NCBI GenBank assembly: GCA_050248715.1
Contig: JBFWRV010000017.1
Coordinates: 27,291 to 91,290 of the forward strand
From: AWTP1-13 sp050248715
Lineage (GTDB): Bacteria; Pseudomonadota; Alphaproteobacteria; Rhizobiales; Hyphomicrobiaceae
DNA length: 64,000 nucleotides
Direction: 5' to 3'
The position numbers and the translations under genes are program-made. This document shows positions 26,885-35,446 of the stretch, in pieces; position 1 is the first letter of the stretch, and each line of letters begins with the position of its first letter. A model generated the notes under the pieces. That model did not search any database, had not been told where the DNA came from, and worked only from the letters and a program-made list of their open reading frames with translations.

Positions 26885-29398
26885 TCATTCAGCCGCCGGC
26901 GGCAGCGCCGCAGCCAAACGGCCGGCTGGCAGCGCCGCGCGGCGCCGTACCTCGCCGATGACGTCATAAAGCGTCGAGCGCTGTCTGGGCGCCCGCCCCT
27001 GCTGCCGGATTATGCGCTCCAGATCGGCTGCAGAGATTTCCTGCCCGTGCGTCGCGCCCGCGGCACGCGTGATGGACTCGTTCATCAGCACGCCGCCGAG
27101 GTCGTTGGCGCCCGCGTTGAGCAGCAGCGCCGCGCCATCGGGTCCCATCTTCACCCACGAGGCCTGGATGTTCGTCATCACGGGGTCGAGCACAAGGCGC
27201 GCCACGGCATGCATCAGCACGGCTTCGCGGAAAGTCGGGCCCTTGCGCGAAAGGCCCTTGAGATAAATTGGCGCCTCCATGTGCACGAAAGGCAGCGGCA
27301 CGAACTCCGTGAAGCCGCCCGTCTTCTCCTGCAGCGCGCGGATGCGCAGGAGATGGCGCGCCCAGTGCCGGTAGCCGTCGACATGGCCGAACATGATGGT
27401 TGCAGTGCTGCGCAAGCCCACCGCATGCGCCGTCTCCATCACCTCGAACCACTCGGCGGTCGTGAGCTTGTCGGGGCAAAGGACGGCCCGCACCTCGTCA
27501 TCGAGGATCTCCGCTGCCGTGCCCGGCAGACTGGCGAGGCCTGCCGCCTCGAGGCGCGAGAGGTAGTCATGGAGCGAGAGTGCGAGCGTCTGCGCCCCGG
27601 TACGGATCTCCAGCGGAGAGAAGGCGTGCACGTGGATGTCGGGCGCTGCCGACTTCACGGCCGCGACGATGGAAAGATAAGTCTCGCCGGTGTAGCTGGG
27701 CTTGATGCCGCCCTGCAGGCACACCTCGGTGGCGCCGCGCGCCCAGGCCTCGGCCGTGCGCTCGGCGATCTCGGCCATGTCGAGGTCGTAGGGCTTGTCG
27801 CGGTGGCCGAGATTGTGGCGGCCCTTGGAGAAGGCACAGAACTTGCAGCCATAGGTGCAGATGTTGGTGTAGTTGATATTGCGGTTGACGATGTAGGTGA
27901 CGGTGTCGCCGCAGCGCGCAGCGCGCAGGCGGTCGGCGGCCTGGCATACGGCCGCGAAGTCCGCGCCCCGGGCGTCGAACAGAGCGACGACGTCGGCCTC
28001 GCCCAATGCATCACCCGTCGCCACGCGATCAAGGATGCGCCTGATCGCCGCCGAGGGCCGCGCGTCGCCTGACCGTATCCGCGCGACCTGGAGGGCTGGA
28101 AGTGTCTCGTCGCCGCCCGGCGCCCACCCATCCTCCCGCGCAAGGCCTGCGGCGTCGAGGTGGCGGAGCAGATGTGGCTCAAGGCTGAGGTCGAACCATT
28201 TGTCATCCCGGAATTTCGCGTCAGCGAAATGTCCGGGATTGAGGGGAGACGGAATGGAGATTTCCGCCCCGGGTCCCGGCTCTCCGCGCTTGCGTGCTCC
28301 GGCCGGGATGACAGGCGCGAACTCCGGGTAGATCGCCAGGCGCTCCACAAGCGTGCGGCCGGCGCGCTCGGTGGCACGCTCCAGGTCGCGGAGATGCGGC
28401 CATGGCGCCTCGGGGTTGACGTGGTCGGGCGTGACGGGGGACACGCCGCCCCAGTCGTTGATGCCGGCCCGCACAAGCTCCGCCAGACCCTCGGGTTGAA
28501 GATTGGGCGGCGCCTGGATGTTCATGGCCGAGCCCAGGACGATGCGGGCGACGGCGATCGTCCAGGCATGATCCGCGAGCGAGGGTTCCGCTGCCTCGCT
28601 CATGCGCGTGCCGAGCTTGGCGCGGAAATTCTGGACGATCACCTCCTGGATGTGGCCGTGGCGCTCCTGCAGCGCGCGGATGGCGAGCAGCGCCTCGACG
28701 CGCTCGGCCCTTGTCTCGCCGATGCCGATGAGGATGCCGGTCGTGAAGGGCACGCGCGCGCGTCCCGCGGCTTCCAGCGTGGCCAGGCGGACGGCCGGCA
28801 CCTTGTCGGGCGAGCCGAAGTGCGGGCCGCCGCGTTGGGAGAGGCGGTCGGACGCCGTCTCCAGCATGATGCCTTGCGACACCGACACCCTACGCAGCCG
28901 ACGCAGCCAAGCCTCGTCCATCACGCCGGGGTTGAGATGCGGCAGCAGGCCCGTCTCCTTCAGCACCAGCGCCGCGGAACGCTCCAGGTACTCCAGGGTC
29001 GAGCCGGCGCCGAGCCTGGCCAACGCAACACGCGCCGCCGCGTAGCGCAGCTCCGGCTGATCGCCCAGCGTGAACAGCGCTTCCTTGCAGCCGGCAGCCT
29101 GCCCTTTCCGGGCAATGTCGAGGACCGTCTCGGGCGAGAGGTAATGCGGCTCGCCGGCACGAGGGGCGTGCGCGAACGTGCAGTAGTGGCACACGTCGCG
29201 GCACAGCTTGGTGAGCGGAATGAAGACCTTCTTGGAGAACGTGACGCGCATGCCATGACCGGCGAGGCAGAGCTGCTCGGCGATGGCGCTCAGCCGCCCA
29301 AGGTCGTCGCATTCGGCCAGCGCCAATGCCTGATCGGGCGTCGGAATAGCACCCCTCTCGGCCGCCGCCAGCGCGCTGCCGATATCTGCACCCGTCAT
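26885..29398 (-). CDS. fbiC: F0 (FO) synthase, CofG-CofH fusion (FbiC) of coenzyme F420 biosynthesis
   Basis: An 837-residue fusion of two radical SAM modules that joins 5-amino-6-ribitylamino-uracil and tyrosine to make the deazaflavin F0. The CofG half has cluster cysteines 66, 70 and 73 (CRDVCHYC) and INDWGGVSPVTPDHVNPE; the CofH half has cysteines 514, 518 and 521 (CTYGCKFC), ATEVCLQGGIKP and ASWVKMGPDGAALLLNAGANDLGG. The start at 29398 has GGAGG upstream and overlaps the cofC stop (ATGA). Odd feature: residues about 362-400 in the linker are encoded by a palindromic repeat element (28201-28313) that keeps the frame open. Confidence 0.96.
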   Translation of the reverse strand: MTGADIGSALAAAERGAIPTPDQALALAECDDLGRLSAIAEQLCLAGHGMRVTFSKKVFIPLTKLCRDVCHYCTFAHAPRAGEPHYLSPETVLDIARKGQAAGCKEALFTLGDQPELRYAAARVALARLGAGSTLEYLERSAALVLKETGLLPHLNPGVMDEAWLRRLRRVSVSQGIMLETASDRLSQRGGPHFGSPDKVPAVRLATLEAAGRARVPFTTGILIGIGETRAERVEALLAIRALQERHGHIQEVIVQNFRAKLGTRMSEAAEPSLADHAWTIAVARIVLGSAMNIQAPPNLQPEGLAELVRAGINDWGGVSPVTPDHVNPEAPWPHLRDLERATERAGRTLVERLAIYPEFAPVIPAGARKRGEPGPGAEISIPSPLNPGHFADAKFRDDKWFDLSLEPHLLRHLDAAGLAREDGWAPGGDETLPALQVARIRSGDARPSAAIRRILDRVATGDALGEADVVALFDARGADFAAVCQAADRLRAARCGDTVTYIVNRNINYTNICTYGCKFCAFSKGRHNLGHRDKPYDLDMAEIAERTAEAWARGATEVCLQGGIKPSYTGETYLSIVAAVKSAAPDIHVHAFSPLEIRTGAQTLALSLHDYLSRLEAAGLASLPGTAAEILDDEVRAVLCPDKLTTAEWFEVMETAHAVGLRSTATIMFGHVDGYRHWARHLLRIRALQEKTGGFTEFVPLPFVHMEAPIYLKGLSRKGPTFREAVLMHAVARLVLDPVMTNIQASWVKMGPDGAALLLNAGANDLGGVLMNESITRAAGATHGQEISAADLERIIRQQGRAPRQRSTLYDVIGEVRRRAALPAGRLAAALPPAAE
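28201..28313. repeat. Palindromic repeat, family A, in frame inside fbiC
   Basis: TGTCATCCCGG (28201-28211) and CCGGGATGACA (28303-28313) are perfect terminal inverted repeats, and the inner AATTTCGCGTCAGCGAAAT equals the copy at 7456-7562. On the minus strand it is read through in frame, giving a Pro-, Gly- and Arg-rich linker peptide (PAGARKRGEPGPGAEI and onward) between CofG and CofH. Confidence 0.9.
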
Positions 29399-30093
29399 TT
29401 TTGCTCCTCCGCGGTGGCGGTCTTGCCGGATGCGTGCTCGAGGGACACCAGGCAGGGACCGAGGAAGCCATAGCGGCCGTCCGCGCTCGCGCTGGCGGCG
29501 AGCAGCACCGCCAAGTCTGCCGGCTCGTCGATGTCGCGCGCAAGTCCGGCAAGGTGCACGACGTTCACGTCGACGCGACGCGCCATCGCCTGCGAGAGGT
29601 GCTGCAGGTAGCTGCCCGGTCCGTAGCACGGCGCGATGGCATTGGGTGGAGCAAGCAGCATGCCGTTGGTGCCGTTGCTGTCATGCGCCGGCACCAGGGT
29701 CACGCCCGGCTGGCCGCCGCGCGACTGGATCAGGCTGCGAAGCTCCTCCGGCGTGGAAAGAGGCACATCGGCCGGCAGGATCAGGGCCTGGCCGGCGCCT
29801 CGTGCCGCCGCATACGCGATTCCGGTTGCAACCGCAGCGTTGAGGTCGCCGGCGGCCGGATCAGCCACAACGGTCGCACCGCTGCTCCGCGCCAGGGCCG
29901 CCACGCGCGCGTCCGGCGTGACGACGATCACGCCGTCATGGCTCACCACACCCGCCACGGCGGCGAGCACGTCCTCCAGCATGGTGAGCACCAGCCGCTG
30001 CCGCACTGCGTCCGGCAGCACCCGCGAGAGCCGAAGCTTAGCCCGGTCCAGGGCCTTGACCGGCACGATGACGCAGGTGCGCGAGTAGCTCAT
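29395..30093 (-). CDS. cofC: 2-phospho-L-lactate (or PEP) guanylyltransferase of F420 biosynthesis
   Basis: A 232-residue nucleotidyltransferase of the CofC/FbiD family. It shows VIVPVKALDRAKLRLSRVL near the N terminus (nucleotide loop), LILPADVPLSTPEEL (metal-binding Asp) and HDSNGTNGMLLAPPNAI. It activates a three-carbon phosphoacid with GTP for transfer to F0; whether that acid is phospholactate, PEP or 3-phosphoglycerate cannot be read from sequence. The start at 30093 overlaps the cofD stop as ATGA. Confidence 0.93.
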   Translation of the reverse strand: MSYSRTCVIVPVKALDRAKLRLSRVLPDAVRQRLVLTMLEDVLAAVAGVVSHDGVIVVTPDARVAALARSSGATVVADPAAGDLNAAVATGIAYAAARGAGQALILPADVPLSTPEELRSLIQSRGGQPGVTLVPAHDSNGTNGMLLAPPNAIAPCYGPGSYLQHLSQAMARRVDVNVVHLAGLARDIDEPADLAVLLAASASADGRYGFLGPCLVSLEHASGKTATAEEQK

Positions 30094-31121
30094 GGCGCGG
30101 GCCTCGCACGCCCGGCCGGCTGCCGCTGTGGGTCGGCAGCCAGCGCGGCGCAGAACGCGAGGCATTGGCGTGCGAGGGCCACCTTGTCGTCGAGCGTGCG
30201 CATCAGGGTGTTGGTCACGTGGATGGGCAGGCGCCTGCCGGGCTCAGCAGCCGAGCTTATCTCCTCTGCGAGCGCTTTGTCCTCGCTGTCGATGATGAAC
30301 CCGTCGATCAGCCCCGCATAGTGCCGCGCGATGTCACGGCTGCCCGGCGCCAATCCCAGCTCGCCCATGATCTTGGCTGCGGGACCCTTTACTGCCCTGC
30401 CGCCGATGATCGGAGAGACGGCGACGACGGGCGCTTCGCTCGCCTCCAGCGCGTCCCGCAACCCCGGCACCGCCAGGATCGGCTCGATGCTGAGCCAGGG
30501 ATTGGATGGACCGATGAGGATGCCGGAGAGCGTCGGAGCCGCAAGCGCATCGAGCAGTTGCCGCGTCGGCCGCGCCCCCTCGGCACCTTGGTAGCTGATG
30601 GCGGAGACGGCCGGCCGGCACTGGTCGCGAACGAAGTATTCCTGGAAGCTCAGCAGTCCGCCGTCGGTCTCGATCATGGTGCGGACGGGGGCATCCGACA
30701 TGGGCAGGATGCGCGGAGCGATGCCAAATTGCTTGGCATGGCGAGCGCACACCTCGGTCAGCGTCGCGCCCGCCGCGAGCCGGCCCGTTCGGTCGACGTG
30801 CGTGGCAAGATCGCCGTCACCGAGCTTGAACCAGGTCGGCGCCCCGAACTCGCCCAACGCGCGCATGAAGGTCCAGGTTTCGCCGCTGCGGCCCCATCCC
30901 GTCTCATCGTTGATCCTGCCGGACAGGGAATAGAGCACCGTATCGATGTCGGGGGAGATGCACAGACCCAGATGCGTGAAGTCGTCGCCGGTGTTCGCGA
31001 GGATGGCGAGCCGTTCCCCTAGCAGAGGGGCCAGGCCGGCTACAAGCTTGACGCCGCCGCTGCCGCCGGTGAGCACCACATAGGTGGCGTCGGTGGCAGG
31101 TAGGGCACCATCCCCGCTCAT
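30090..31121 (-). CDS. cofD: 2-phospho-L-lactate transferase (CofD/FbiA)
   Basis: A 343-residue CofD-family protein: TGGSGGVKLVAGLAPLL (about 18-34), ILANTGDDFTHLGLCISPDIDTVLYSLSG-type segment, ETWTFMRALGEFGAPTWFKLGDGDLATH-type segment and GPSNPWLSIEPIL are diagnostic. It transfers the phospho-acid from the GDP (or GPP-type) donor made by CofC onto F0 to give F420-0 or its dehydro form. The start at 31121 overlaps the cofE stop (ATGA). Confidence 0.95.
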   Translation of the reverse strand: MSGDGALPATDATYVVLTGGSGGVKLVAGLAPLLGERLAILANTGDDFTHLGLCISPDIDTVLYSLSGRINDETGWGRSGETWTFMRALGEFGAPTWFKLGDGDLATHVDRTGRLAAGATLTEVCARHAKQFGIAPRILPMSDAPVRTMIETDGGLLSFQEYFVRDQCRPAVSAISYQGAEGARPTRQLLDALAAPTLSGILIGPSNPWLSIEPILAVPGLRDALEASEAPVVAVSPIIGGRAVKGPAAKIMGELGLAPGSRDIARHYAGLIDGFIIDSEDKALAEEISSAAEPGRRLPIHVTNTLMRTLDDKVALARQCLAFCAALAADPQRQPAGRARPAP

Positions 31122-31888
31122 CGGAACAGATCCTCGTGCTTCGGACGCACGAGGACGGACGCCGGGCACGCCTTCGCCTTCCAGTCGAGGCCGCGCACGA
31201 GCGCTGCGGGACGTCCCTCCGCGGCCTCTCCCATCGCCAGCACCGCAGCACCCGCAACCGAGTCGGCAAAGGCGACCTCCGTCACCTCCAGCGGCCGCCC
31301 GGACAGGTCGGGCTCGCCGCGCCGGTCCCACAGCGAGGGCACGCCGGAGGCACCGATGGCCAATCCGACCGTGCCGAGCCGCCAGGCCCGGCCGACACTG
31401 TCGGAAATGATAACGCCGATGTCGGCGCGGAAGTGGGCATCGAGGCGTTGCTTGAGGCGCGCGGCACTGTCGTCGGGTCGCTCAGGCAGCAGCAGCACGC
31501 GCCGGCCCTGGTCGTCGGCCGCAAGGTTGGACTGATCGATGCCGGCGTTGGCAAGCGTCAGGCCATGGCGTGTGGCGACGATCAGCACATTGGGCTTGGC
31601 GCGCACGACCTCGGTCGTCTCGGACAGAATGGCTTCGACGAGCCGGGGGTCCTTGCGCGTGATCAGCGCGAGTTCGCGCGCCCGCTCGCCGGGCTCGAGC
31701 GCGCCCAGGTCCAGGAACCGGTTCTCCGCCTTGGAGACGATCTTGCTCGTCACCACCAGGATGTCACGCGAGCGCGGCTCCACATCCCCACGCTCCAGCG
31801 CCGCAATGAGAAGCGCCGCAAGATCATCCCCAGGCGCGACCTGGGGCATGCCGTCGAGCGCCGTGATCGTCAGTCGGGAGCCGCTCAA
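31118..31888 (-). CDS. cofE: Coenzyme F420-0:L-glutamate ligase (CofE)
   Basis: A 256-residue protein with TSKIVSKAENR (47-57), ANAGIDQSN (113-121) and ISDSVGRAWR (161-170), all characteristic of CofE. It adds the gamma-linked glutamate tail to F420-0 using GTP. Only the CofE domain is present; the FMN-dependent second domain found in actinobacterial FbiB is absent, so it is of the archaeal/proteobacterial single-domain type. No ATG is available: the start appears to be TTG at 31888, with AGGA seven bases upstream. Confidence 0.93.
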   Translation of the reverse strand: MSGSRLTITALDGMPQVAPGDDLAALLIAALERGDVEPRSRDILVVTSKIVSKAENRFLDLGALEPGERARELALITRKDPRLVEAILSETTEVVRAKPNVLIVATRHGLTLANAGIDQSNLAADDQGRRVLLLPERPDDSAARLKQRLDAHFRADIGVIISDSVGRAWRLGTVGLAIGASGVPSLWDRRGEPDLSGRPLEVTEVAFADSVAGAAVLAMGEAAEGRPAALVRGLDWKAKACPASVLVRPKHEDLFR

Positions 31889-31937
31889 GGACGTGTCCTA
31901 TTGCGCATGCCAAGCCGAGCCCTGCCAGCCCCGCCCG

Positions 31938-32603
31938 CTACTTCGGGCCGATGCCGGTAATGCGGATGCCGGCGCCGTCGACCTTGTAGTTGCGGTTGAT
32001 GCCGATGAGCACCGAGGTCAGAGCCTCCGCCGCCACCGAGTTGGCAAGCGGCCCGCCGTGAACGCCGCGGAGGCTTGCGGCAGCGACGAGTGCCATGACC
32101 TGCTCGCGGTCCTTGGGATCGTCGCCGAACACCAGAACGTCGCAATCGATCACCTCGTCCTTGACGAGCTTGTGTGCGGCGACGCTGTGAAATGCCGAGA
32201 CGACGCGCACGCCGGCGCCCAGCCGCTTTTGCGCCGTCAGCGCGGCCGAGTGATCGGGCGGCAGCTGCACACGCGCGACCCGCGGCGGCACCAGCGGCAC
32301 CGTCGTGTCGACCACCAGCTTGCCCGCCACGTGCGGCGCGATCTCGTCGAGAATTTGGGCCTGGCTCGCCCAGGGAACCGTGACGATCACGATCTCGGCG
32401 GAGCGAGCCGCATCGGCGTTGCTGGCTCCCTTCGGAGGGGTCATGCCCGGCGCGGCGAGAGCCTTGGCCGCGACCTCGGCCTTTTCGGCCGAGCGCGAGC
32501 CTATCACGATGGCGTAGCCTGCGCGGTGAAGGCGATGGGCCAGACCGGCGCCCAGCGCGCCGGTGCCGCCCACGATGGCCAATGTCGGCTTTGCTGATTG
32601 CAC
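31938..32603 (-). CDS. npdG: NADPH-dependent F420 reductase (F420:NADP oxidoreductase)
   Basis: A 221-residue Fno/NpdG-type enzyme. GGTGALG (12-18) and IGSRSAEKAEVAA (34-46) form the NADP site, VVDTTVPLV and VVSAFHSVAAHKL are typical of the family, and the length is normal. It reduces F420 with NADPH, supplying F420H2 to LLM and other reductases, as in picrate-degrading actinobacteria. The start is GTG 32603, ten bases after the pxpA stop; cofE follows after 49 bases. Confidence 0.92.
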   Translation of the reverse strand: MQSAKPTLAIVGGTGALGAGLAHRLHRAGYAIVIGSRSAEKAEVAAKALAAPGMTPPKGASNADAARSAEIVIVTVPWASQAQILDEIAPHVAGKLVVDTTVPLVPPRVARVQLPPDHSAALTAQKRLGAGVRVVSAFHSVAAHKLVKDEVIDCDVLVFGDDPKDREQVMALVAAASLRGVHGGPLANSVAAEALTSVLIGINRNYKVDGAGIRITGIGPK

Positions 32604-32613
32604 GGGCGTCGAC

Positions 32614-33387
32614 CTAGCGGATGTTCATGTCGGTCAGCTTGACCACCGAGAGGCCCGCATCTTCTAGGGTCTTGCGGATGCCGCGGGCGACGATGACGCC
32701 GGTCGCCTCGTCCCCATGCACGCACAGGGTGTCGACCTTCACCTTGAGCCGCTTGCCGTTGATCGAGATGATCTCTCCGTCCGCCATCCGCAAAGCCTGC
32801 TCGCCGGCCTGCTTGGGATCCTTCAGCACCGTGCCGGGAATGGTGCGCGAGGCCAGGTTGCCATCGTCTGCGTAGCGGCGGTCGGGGAAGGCCTCGAGCG
32901 CCATGGGCAGGCCAAGCTTCTCGCCGGCCTTCTGCATCTGAGAGCCGTAGAGCGCGACGTAGATGATGCTCGGGTCCACCGTCTTGATGGCCCGGCCGAT
33001 GGCCATCGCGTAGCCCTCATCCTCGGCCGCCATGTTGTTGAGCGCGCCGTGGGCCTTGAGGTGGGTCACCTTGAGGCCGGAATAGCGCGCCATTCCCTGG
33101 AGGGCGCCGATCTGGTAGGCCACCATGTACTCGAGGTCCTGGGGCTTCATCTGGATGCGCCGGCGGCCGAAGCCCCACAAGTCGTTGAAGCCGGGATGCA
33201 CACCGATGCTGACGTCCAGCTCCTTGGCCATCGTGCAGAGGCGGTGCATGGTGTTGGGGTCGCCGGCATGGAAGCCGCAGGCGATGCTTGCCGACTTGAT
33301 GATTTTCATGAGATCGGCATCGTTGCCGATGTCGTAGGCCCCCCAACCCTCGGCTATATCGGCATTGAGGTTGATCATCTTGCTCAT
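32614..33387 (-). CDS. pxpA: 5-oxoprolinase subunit PxpA (LamB/YcsF family)
   Basis: A 257-residue LamB/YcsF protein: INLNADIAEGWG, ASIACGFHAGDPNTM, IGVHPGFNDLWGFGRR, VTHLKAHGALNNMAAED and VDTLCVHGDEA are the family signature. With PxpB and PxpC it opens 5-oxoproline (pyroglutamate) using ATP. Here it leads the F420 operon while pxpBC are divergent, an unusual split; another lactam could be the substrate. The start at 33387 follows AAGGACG and fits family length. Confidence 0.92.
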   Translation of the reverse strand: MSKMINLNADIAEGWGAYDIGNDADLMKIIKSASIACGFHAGDPNTMHRLCTMAKELDVSIGVHPGFNDLWGFGRRRIQMKPQDLEYMVAYQIGALQGMARYSGLKVTHLKAHGALNNMAAEDEGYAMAIGRAIKTVDPSIIYVALYGSQMQKAGEKLGLPMALEAFPDRRYADDGNLASRTIPGTVLKDPKQAGEQALRMADGEIISINGKRLKVKVDTLCVHGDEATGVIVARGIRKTLEDAGLSVVKLTDMNIR

Positions 33388-33448
33388 CGGGAGACGTCCT
33401 TGCGAACCGGGGTGTGGAATTATGCGCCGCGCTTCTGGCCGGCGCAAT

Positions 33449-33468
33449 TCGTACTATCTATAGGAACA
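33449..33468. promoter_or_regulatory. Partial match to the operator-like dyad, pxpA/pxpB divergent promoter region
   Basis: The core GTACTATCTATAGGA fits GTNCTANNNNTAGNA exactly, while the outer bases match only partly (13 of 16 defined positions overall). It sits 62 bases upstream of the pxpA ATG and 60 bases upstream of pxpB. It may be a weaker site for the regulator acting at 26794 and 38101. Confidence 0.4.
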
Positions 33469-33527
33469 CCATACAATCCCGTCGGTGCTCGGGCGCGCGC
33501 GCCTCGCCACCGCCAGTCTCCCGTCAG

Positions 33528-34280
33528 ATGGTCATGACCGCCCCCCAGCCGCGCTTCCTCGCTGCAGGCGACACGGCTCTTGTCGTCGAGTTCGGCGATC
33601 GGGTCGACCGCAGCCTGAGCGAGCTTGTCCTGGCGCTCGCCCGCAGGCTCGAGGGCGCTCGCATCGATGGCATCGTGGAGATGGTGCCGACGTTCCGCTC
33701 GCTCATGGTGCACTACGATCCTCTGACGGTGACGCACGCGGCGCTGAAAGCCTGCCTGTCCCCGCTTCTGGACGGCCTGCAGGGGTCCGAGAGCACCGGC
33801 CGGCGCTGGCGCATTCCCGCCTGCTACGACGCCAGCCTCGGCCTTGATCTCGCCGAGGTCGCGGAGCGGACGGGAATGAGCGTTTCCCAGGTCATCGAGC
33901 GTCACAGTGCTACCCCCCAACTCGTGTACATGATGGGTTTCCTGCCGGGCTTGCCCTATATGGGCGGCCTGCCGCCCGAATTCGGGCTGCCGCGACGGGA
34001 GAACCCGCGCGTGAAGGTGCCGCCCGGCTCAATCTCCGTGGCCATGGCGATGACGGTCATCTACCCGCTGGAAAGCCCTGGCGGATGGCACATCCTCGCC
34101 CGCACGCCCGCGCCGCTGTGGGACATGCGCCGTCCGCAACCCGCGCTCTTCGCTGCCGGCGACACCGTGACGTTCACACCCATATCGCTCGGCGACTACG
34201 AAGCGATGCTGGCACAAGCGGCGTCCGGCGAGCTTGTGGTAGAGCCCGATCTGCCGTCCTCGCGAGAGCTTTCCGCATGA
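33528..34280 (+). CDS. pxpB: 5-oxoprolinase subunit PxpB (KipI / allophanate hydrolase subunit 1 family)
   Basis: About 250 residues. RFLAAGDTALVVEFGD, LMVHYDPLTVTHA, YMMGFLPGLPYMGGLP and NPRVKVPPGSISVA are typical; IYPLESPGGWHILARTP closes the conserved core. It acts with PxpC and PxpA in ATP-dependent lactam opening. Two ATGs, 33528 and 33534, are possible. Its stop overlaps the pxpC start (ATGA). Confidence 0.92.
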   Translation: MVMTAPQPRFLAAGDTALVVEFGDRVDRSLSELVLALARRLEGARIDGIVEMVPTFRSLMVHYDPLTVTHAALKACLSPLLDGLQGSESTGRRWRIPACYDASLGLDLAEVAERTGMSVSQVIERHSATPQLVYMMGFLPGLPYMGGLPPEFGLPRRENPRVKVPPGSISVAMAMTVIYPLESPGGWHILARTPAPLWDMRRPQPALFAAGDTVTFTPISLGDYEAMLAQAASGELVVEPDLPSSRELSA

Positions 34281-35326
34281 CGGCCGCGCTGCGGGTGGTG
34301 GCACCCGGCCTCCTGACGACACTGCAGGATCTGGGGCGCGTCGGCTATCAGCACCTCGGCGTACCGGTCTCGGGCGCCCTCGATCACGTGAGCCTGCGCG
34401 CCGCCAACCTTCTCGTCGGCAATCCCCCGGACGTGGCGGCCCTCGAGGTCGCCTATCAGGGTCCGACGCTGGTCGTCGAGGCGGACAGCGCGCGCATCGC
34501 CCTTGTGGGTGGCCAAGCGCCGGTCGAGGTGCTTCCGCCCGAGGGCGACGAGTCTGCCCCTCGGCGGCTCGCCTGCTTCGAGAGCGCGCGCCTGGTCCGC
34601 GGCCAACGTGTACGGGTCGGCGGGCTTGTCGGCAGCGCGATGCTGTATCTCGCCGTGGAGGGCGGCTTCGCGGTCCCCCCGGTGCTCGGCAGTCGCTCGA
34701 CCCTCATTCGCGGCGCGATCGGTGGATACCACGGCCGCGCCCTGCGCGCGGGCGATGTGCTGCCGCTGAAGCTGGGAGCGGCGCCGGAACGCGGGGAGGT
34801 GATGTTGCCGCCGATCGATCTGGGCCCCAGGCCGCGGGTGCGCATCGTGCTCGGACCGCAGGACGATCACTTCACGTCGGCTGGGCTCGAGGCGCTGCTC
34901 GCCAGCACCTACACGATCGCGCAGGCATCCGACCGCATGGGCATGCGCCTCGAGGGGCCGAAGCTCGAGCATTCGGCCAAGGGCTACAACATCGTCTCCG
35001 ACGGCATCGCCCCCGGATCGGTCCAGGTACCGGGCAACGGCCTTCCCATCATCCTGCTCGCCGACCGGCAAACGACTGGCGGCTATCCCAAGATCGCCAC
35101 CGTCATCTCCGCCGACCTCCCAGCGCTCGGCCGCATGGCCCCCGGCGCAAGGGTCGCGTTCCAGGCCGTTAGCATCGAGGAAGCCGAGACCGCGGCCCGG
35201 CAGTTTGGCCGCGAGATCGCAGCGATGGCGGAGGCACTTGGGCCCGCGCGGCGTGAGCCCTGGCTCGACGAGGCGCGCCTGATGGATGCAAACCTGGTGA
35301 GCGGTGTGGTCAGCGCCCGTGACTGA
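34277..35326 (+). CDS. pxpC: 5-oxoprolinase subunit PxpC (KipA / allophanate hydrolase subunit 2 family)
   Basis: A 349-residue protein: VVAPGLLTTLQDLGRVGYQHLGVPVSGALD at the N terminus, LYLAVEGGFAVPPVLGSRSTL, VRIVLGPQDDHF, SDRMGMRLEGPKLEH and ILLADRQTTGGYPKIATVI are all standard for the family. It is coupled to pxpB by an ATGA overlap. It supplies the catalytic partner for PxpA in lactam hydrolysis. Confidence 0.93.
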   Translation: MTAALRVVAPGLLTTLQDLGRVGYQHLGVPVSGALDHVSLRAANLLVGNPPDVAALEVAYQGPTLVVEADSARIALVGGQAPVEVLPPEGDESAPRRLACFESARLVRGQRVRVGGLVGSAMLYLAVEGGFAVPPVLGSRSTLIRGAIGGYHGRALRAGDVLPLKLGAAPERGEVMLPPIDLGPRPRVRIVLGPQDDHFTSAGLEALLASTYTIAQASDRMGMRLEGPKLEHSAKGYNIVSDGIAPGSVQVPGNGLPIILLADRQTTGGYPKIATVISADLPALGRMAPGARVAFQAVSIEEAETAARQFGREIAAMAEALGPARREPWLDEARLMDANLVSGVVSARD

Positions 35327-35377
35327 CTGACGTCACTCTGAGGTCAGCCTGACGGCACTGGGCCTTGCCCCGAAGTT

Positions 35378-35390
35378 GGGCAAATTGCCC
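35378..35390. promoter_or_regulatory. Palindrome GGGCAA-A-TTGCCC upstream of the GntR-type gene
   Basis: A perfect 6-base dyad 57 bases upstream of the regulator start. It overlaps a possible promoter (TTGGGC, 17-base spacer, CTACAG) and could be an autoregulatory site. It differs from the TTGT-N12-ACAA dyads elsewhere in the region. Confidence 0.35.
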
Positions 35391-35446
35391 GGCCAAGGCT
35401 ACAGTCATCCCACAGAGGAACCTCCTGCAGCCAAAGAAGCACCCGC

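Noticed and set aside
26885..29629. A longer fbiC starting at 29629
   Set aside because: The extra 77 residues are Arg-rich and lie over cofC in another frame; the start at 29398 has a good ribosome site and an ATGA overlap.
31118..31888. FbiB-type bifunctional F420 ligase
   Set aside because: The protein ends after the CofE domain at 256 residues; the FMN-reductase-like second domain of actinobacterial FbiB is absent.
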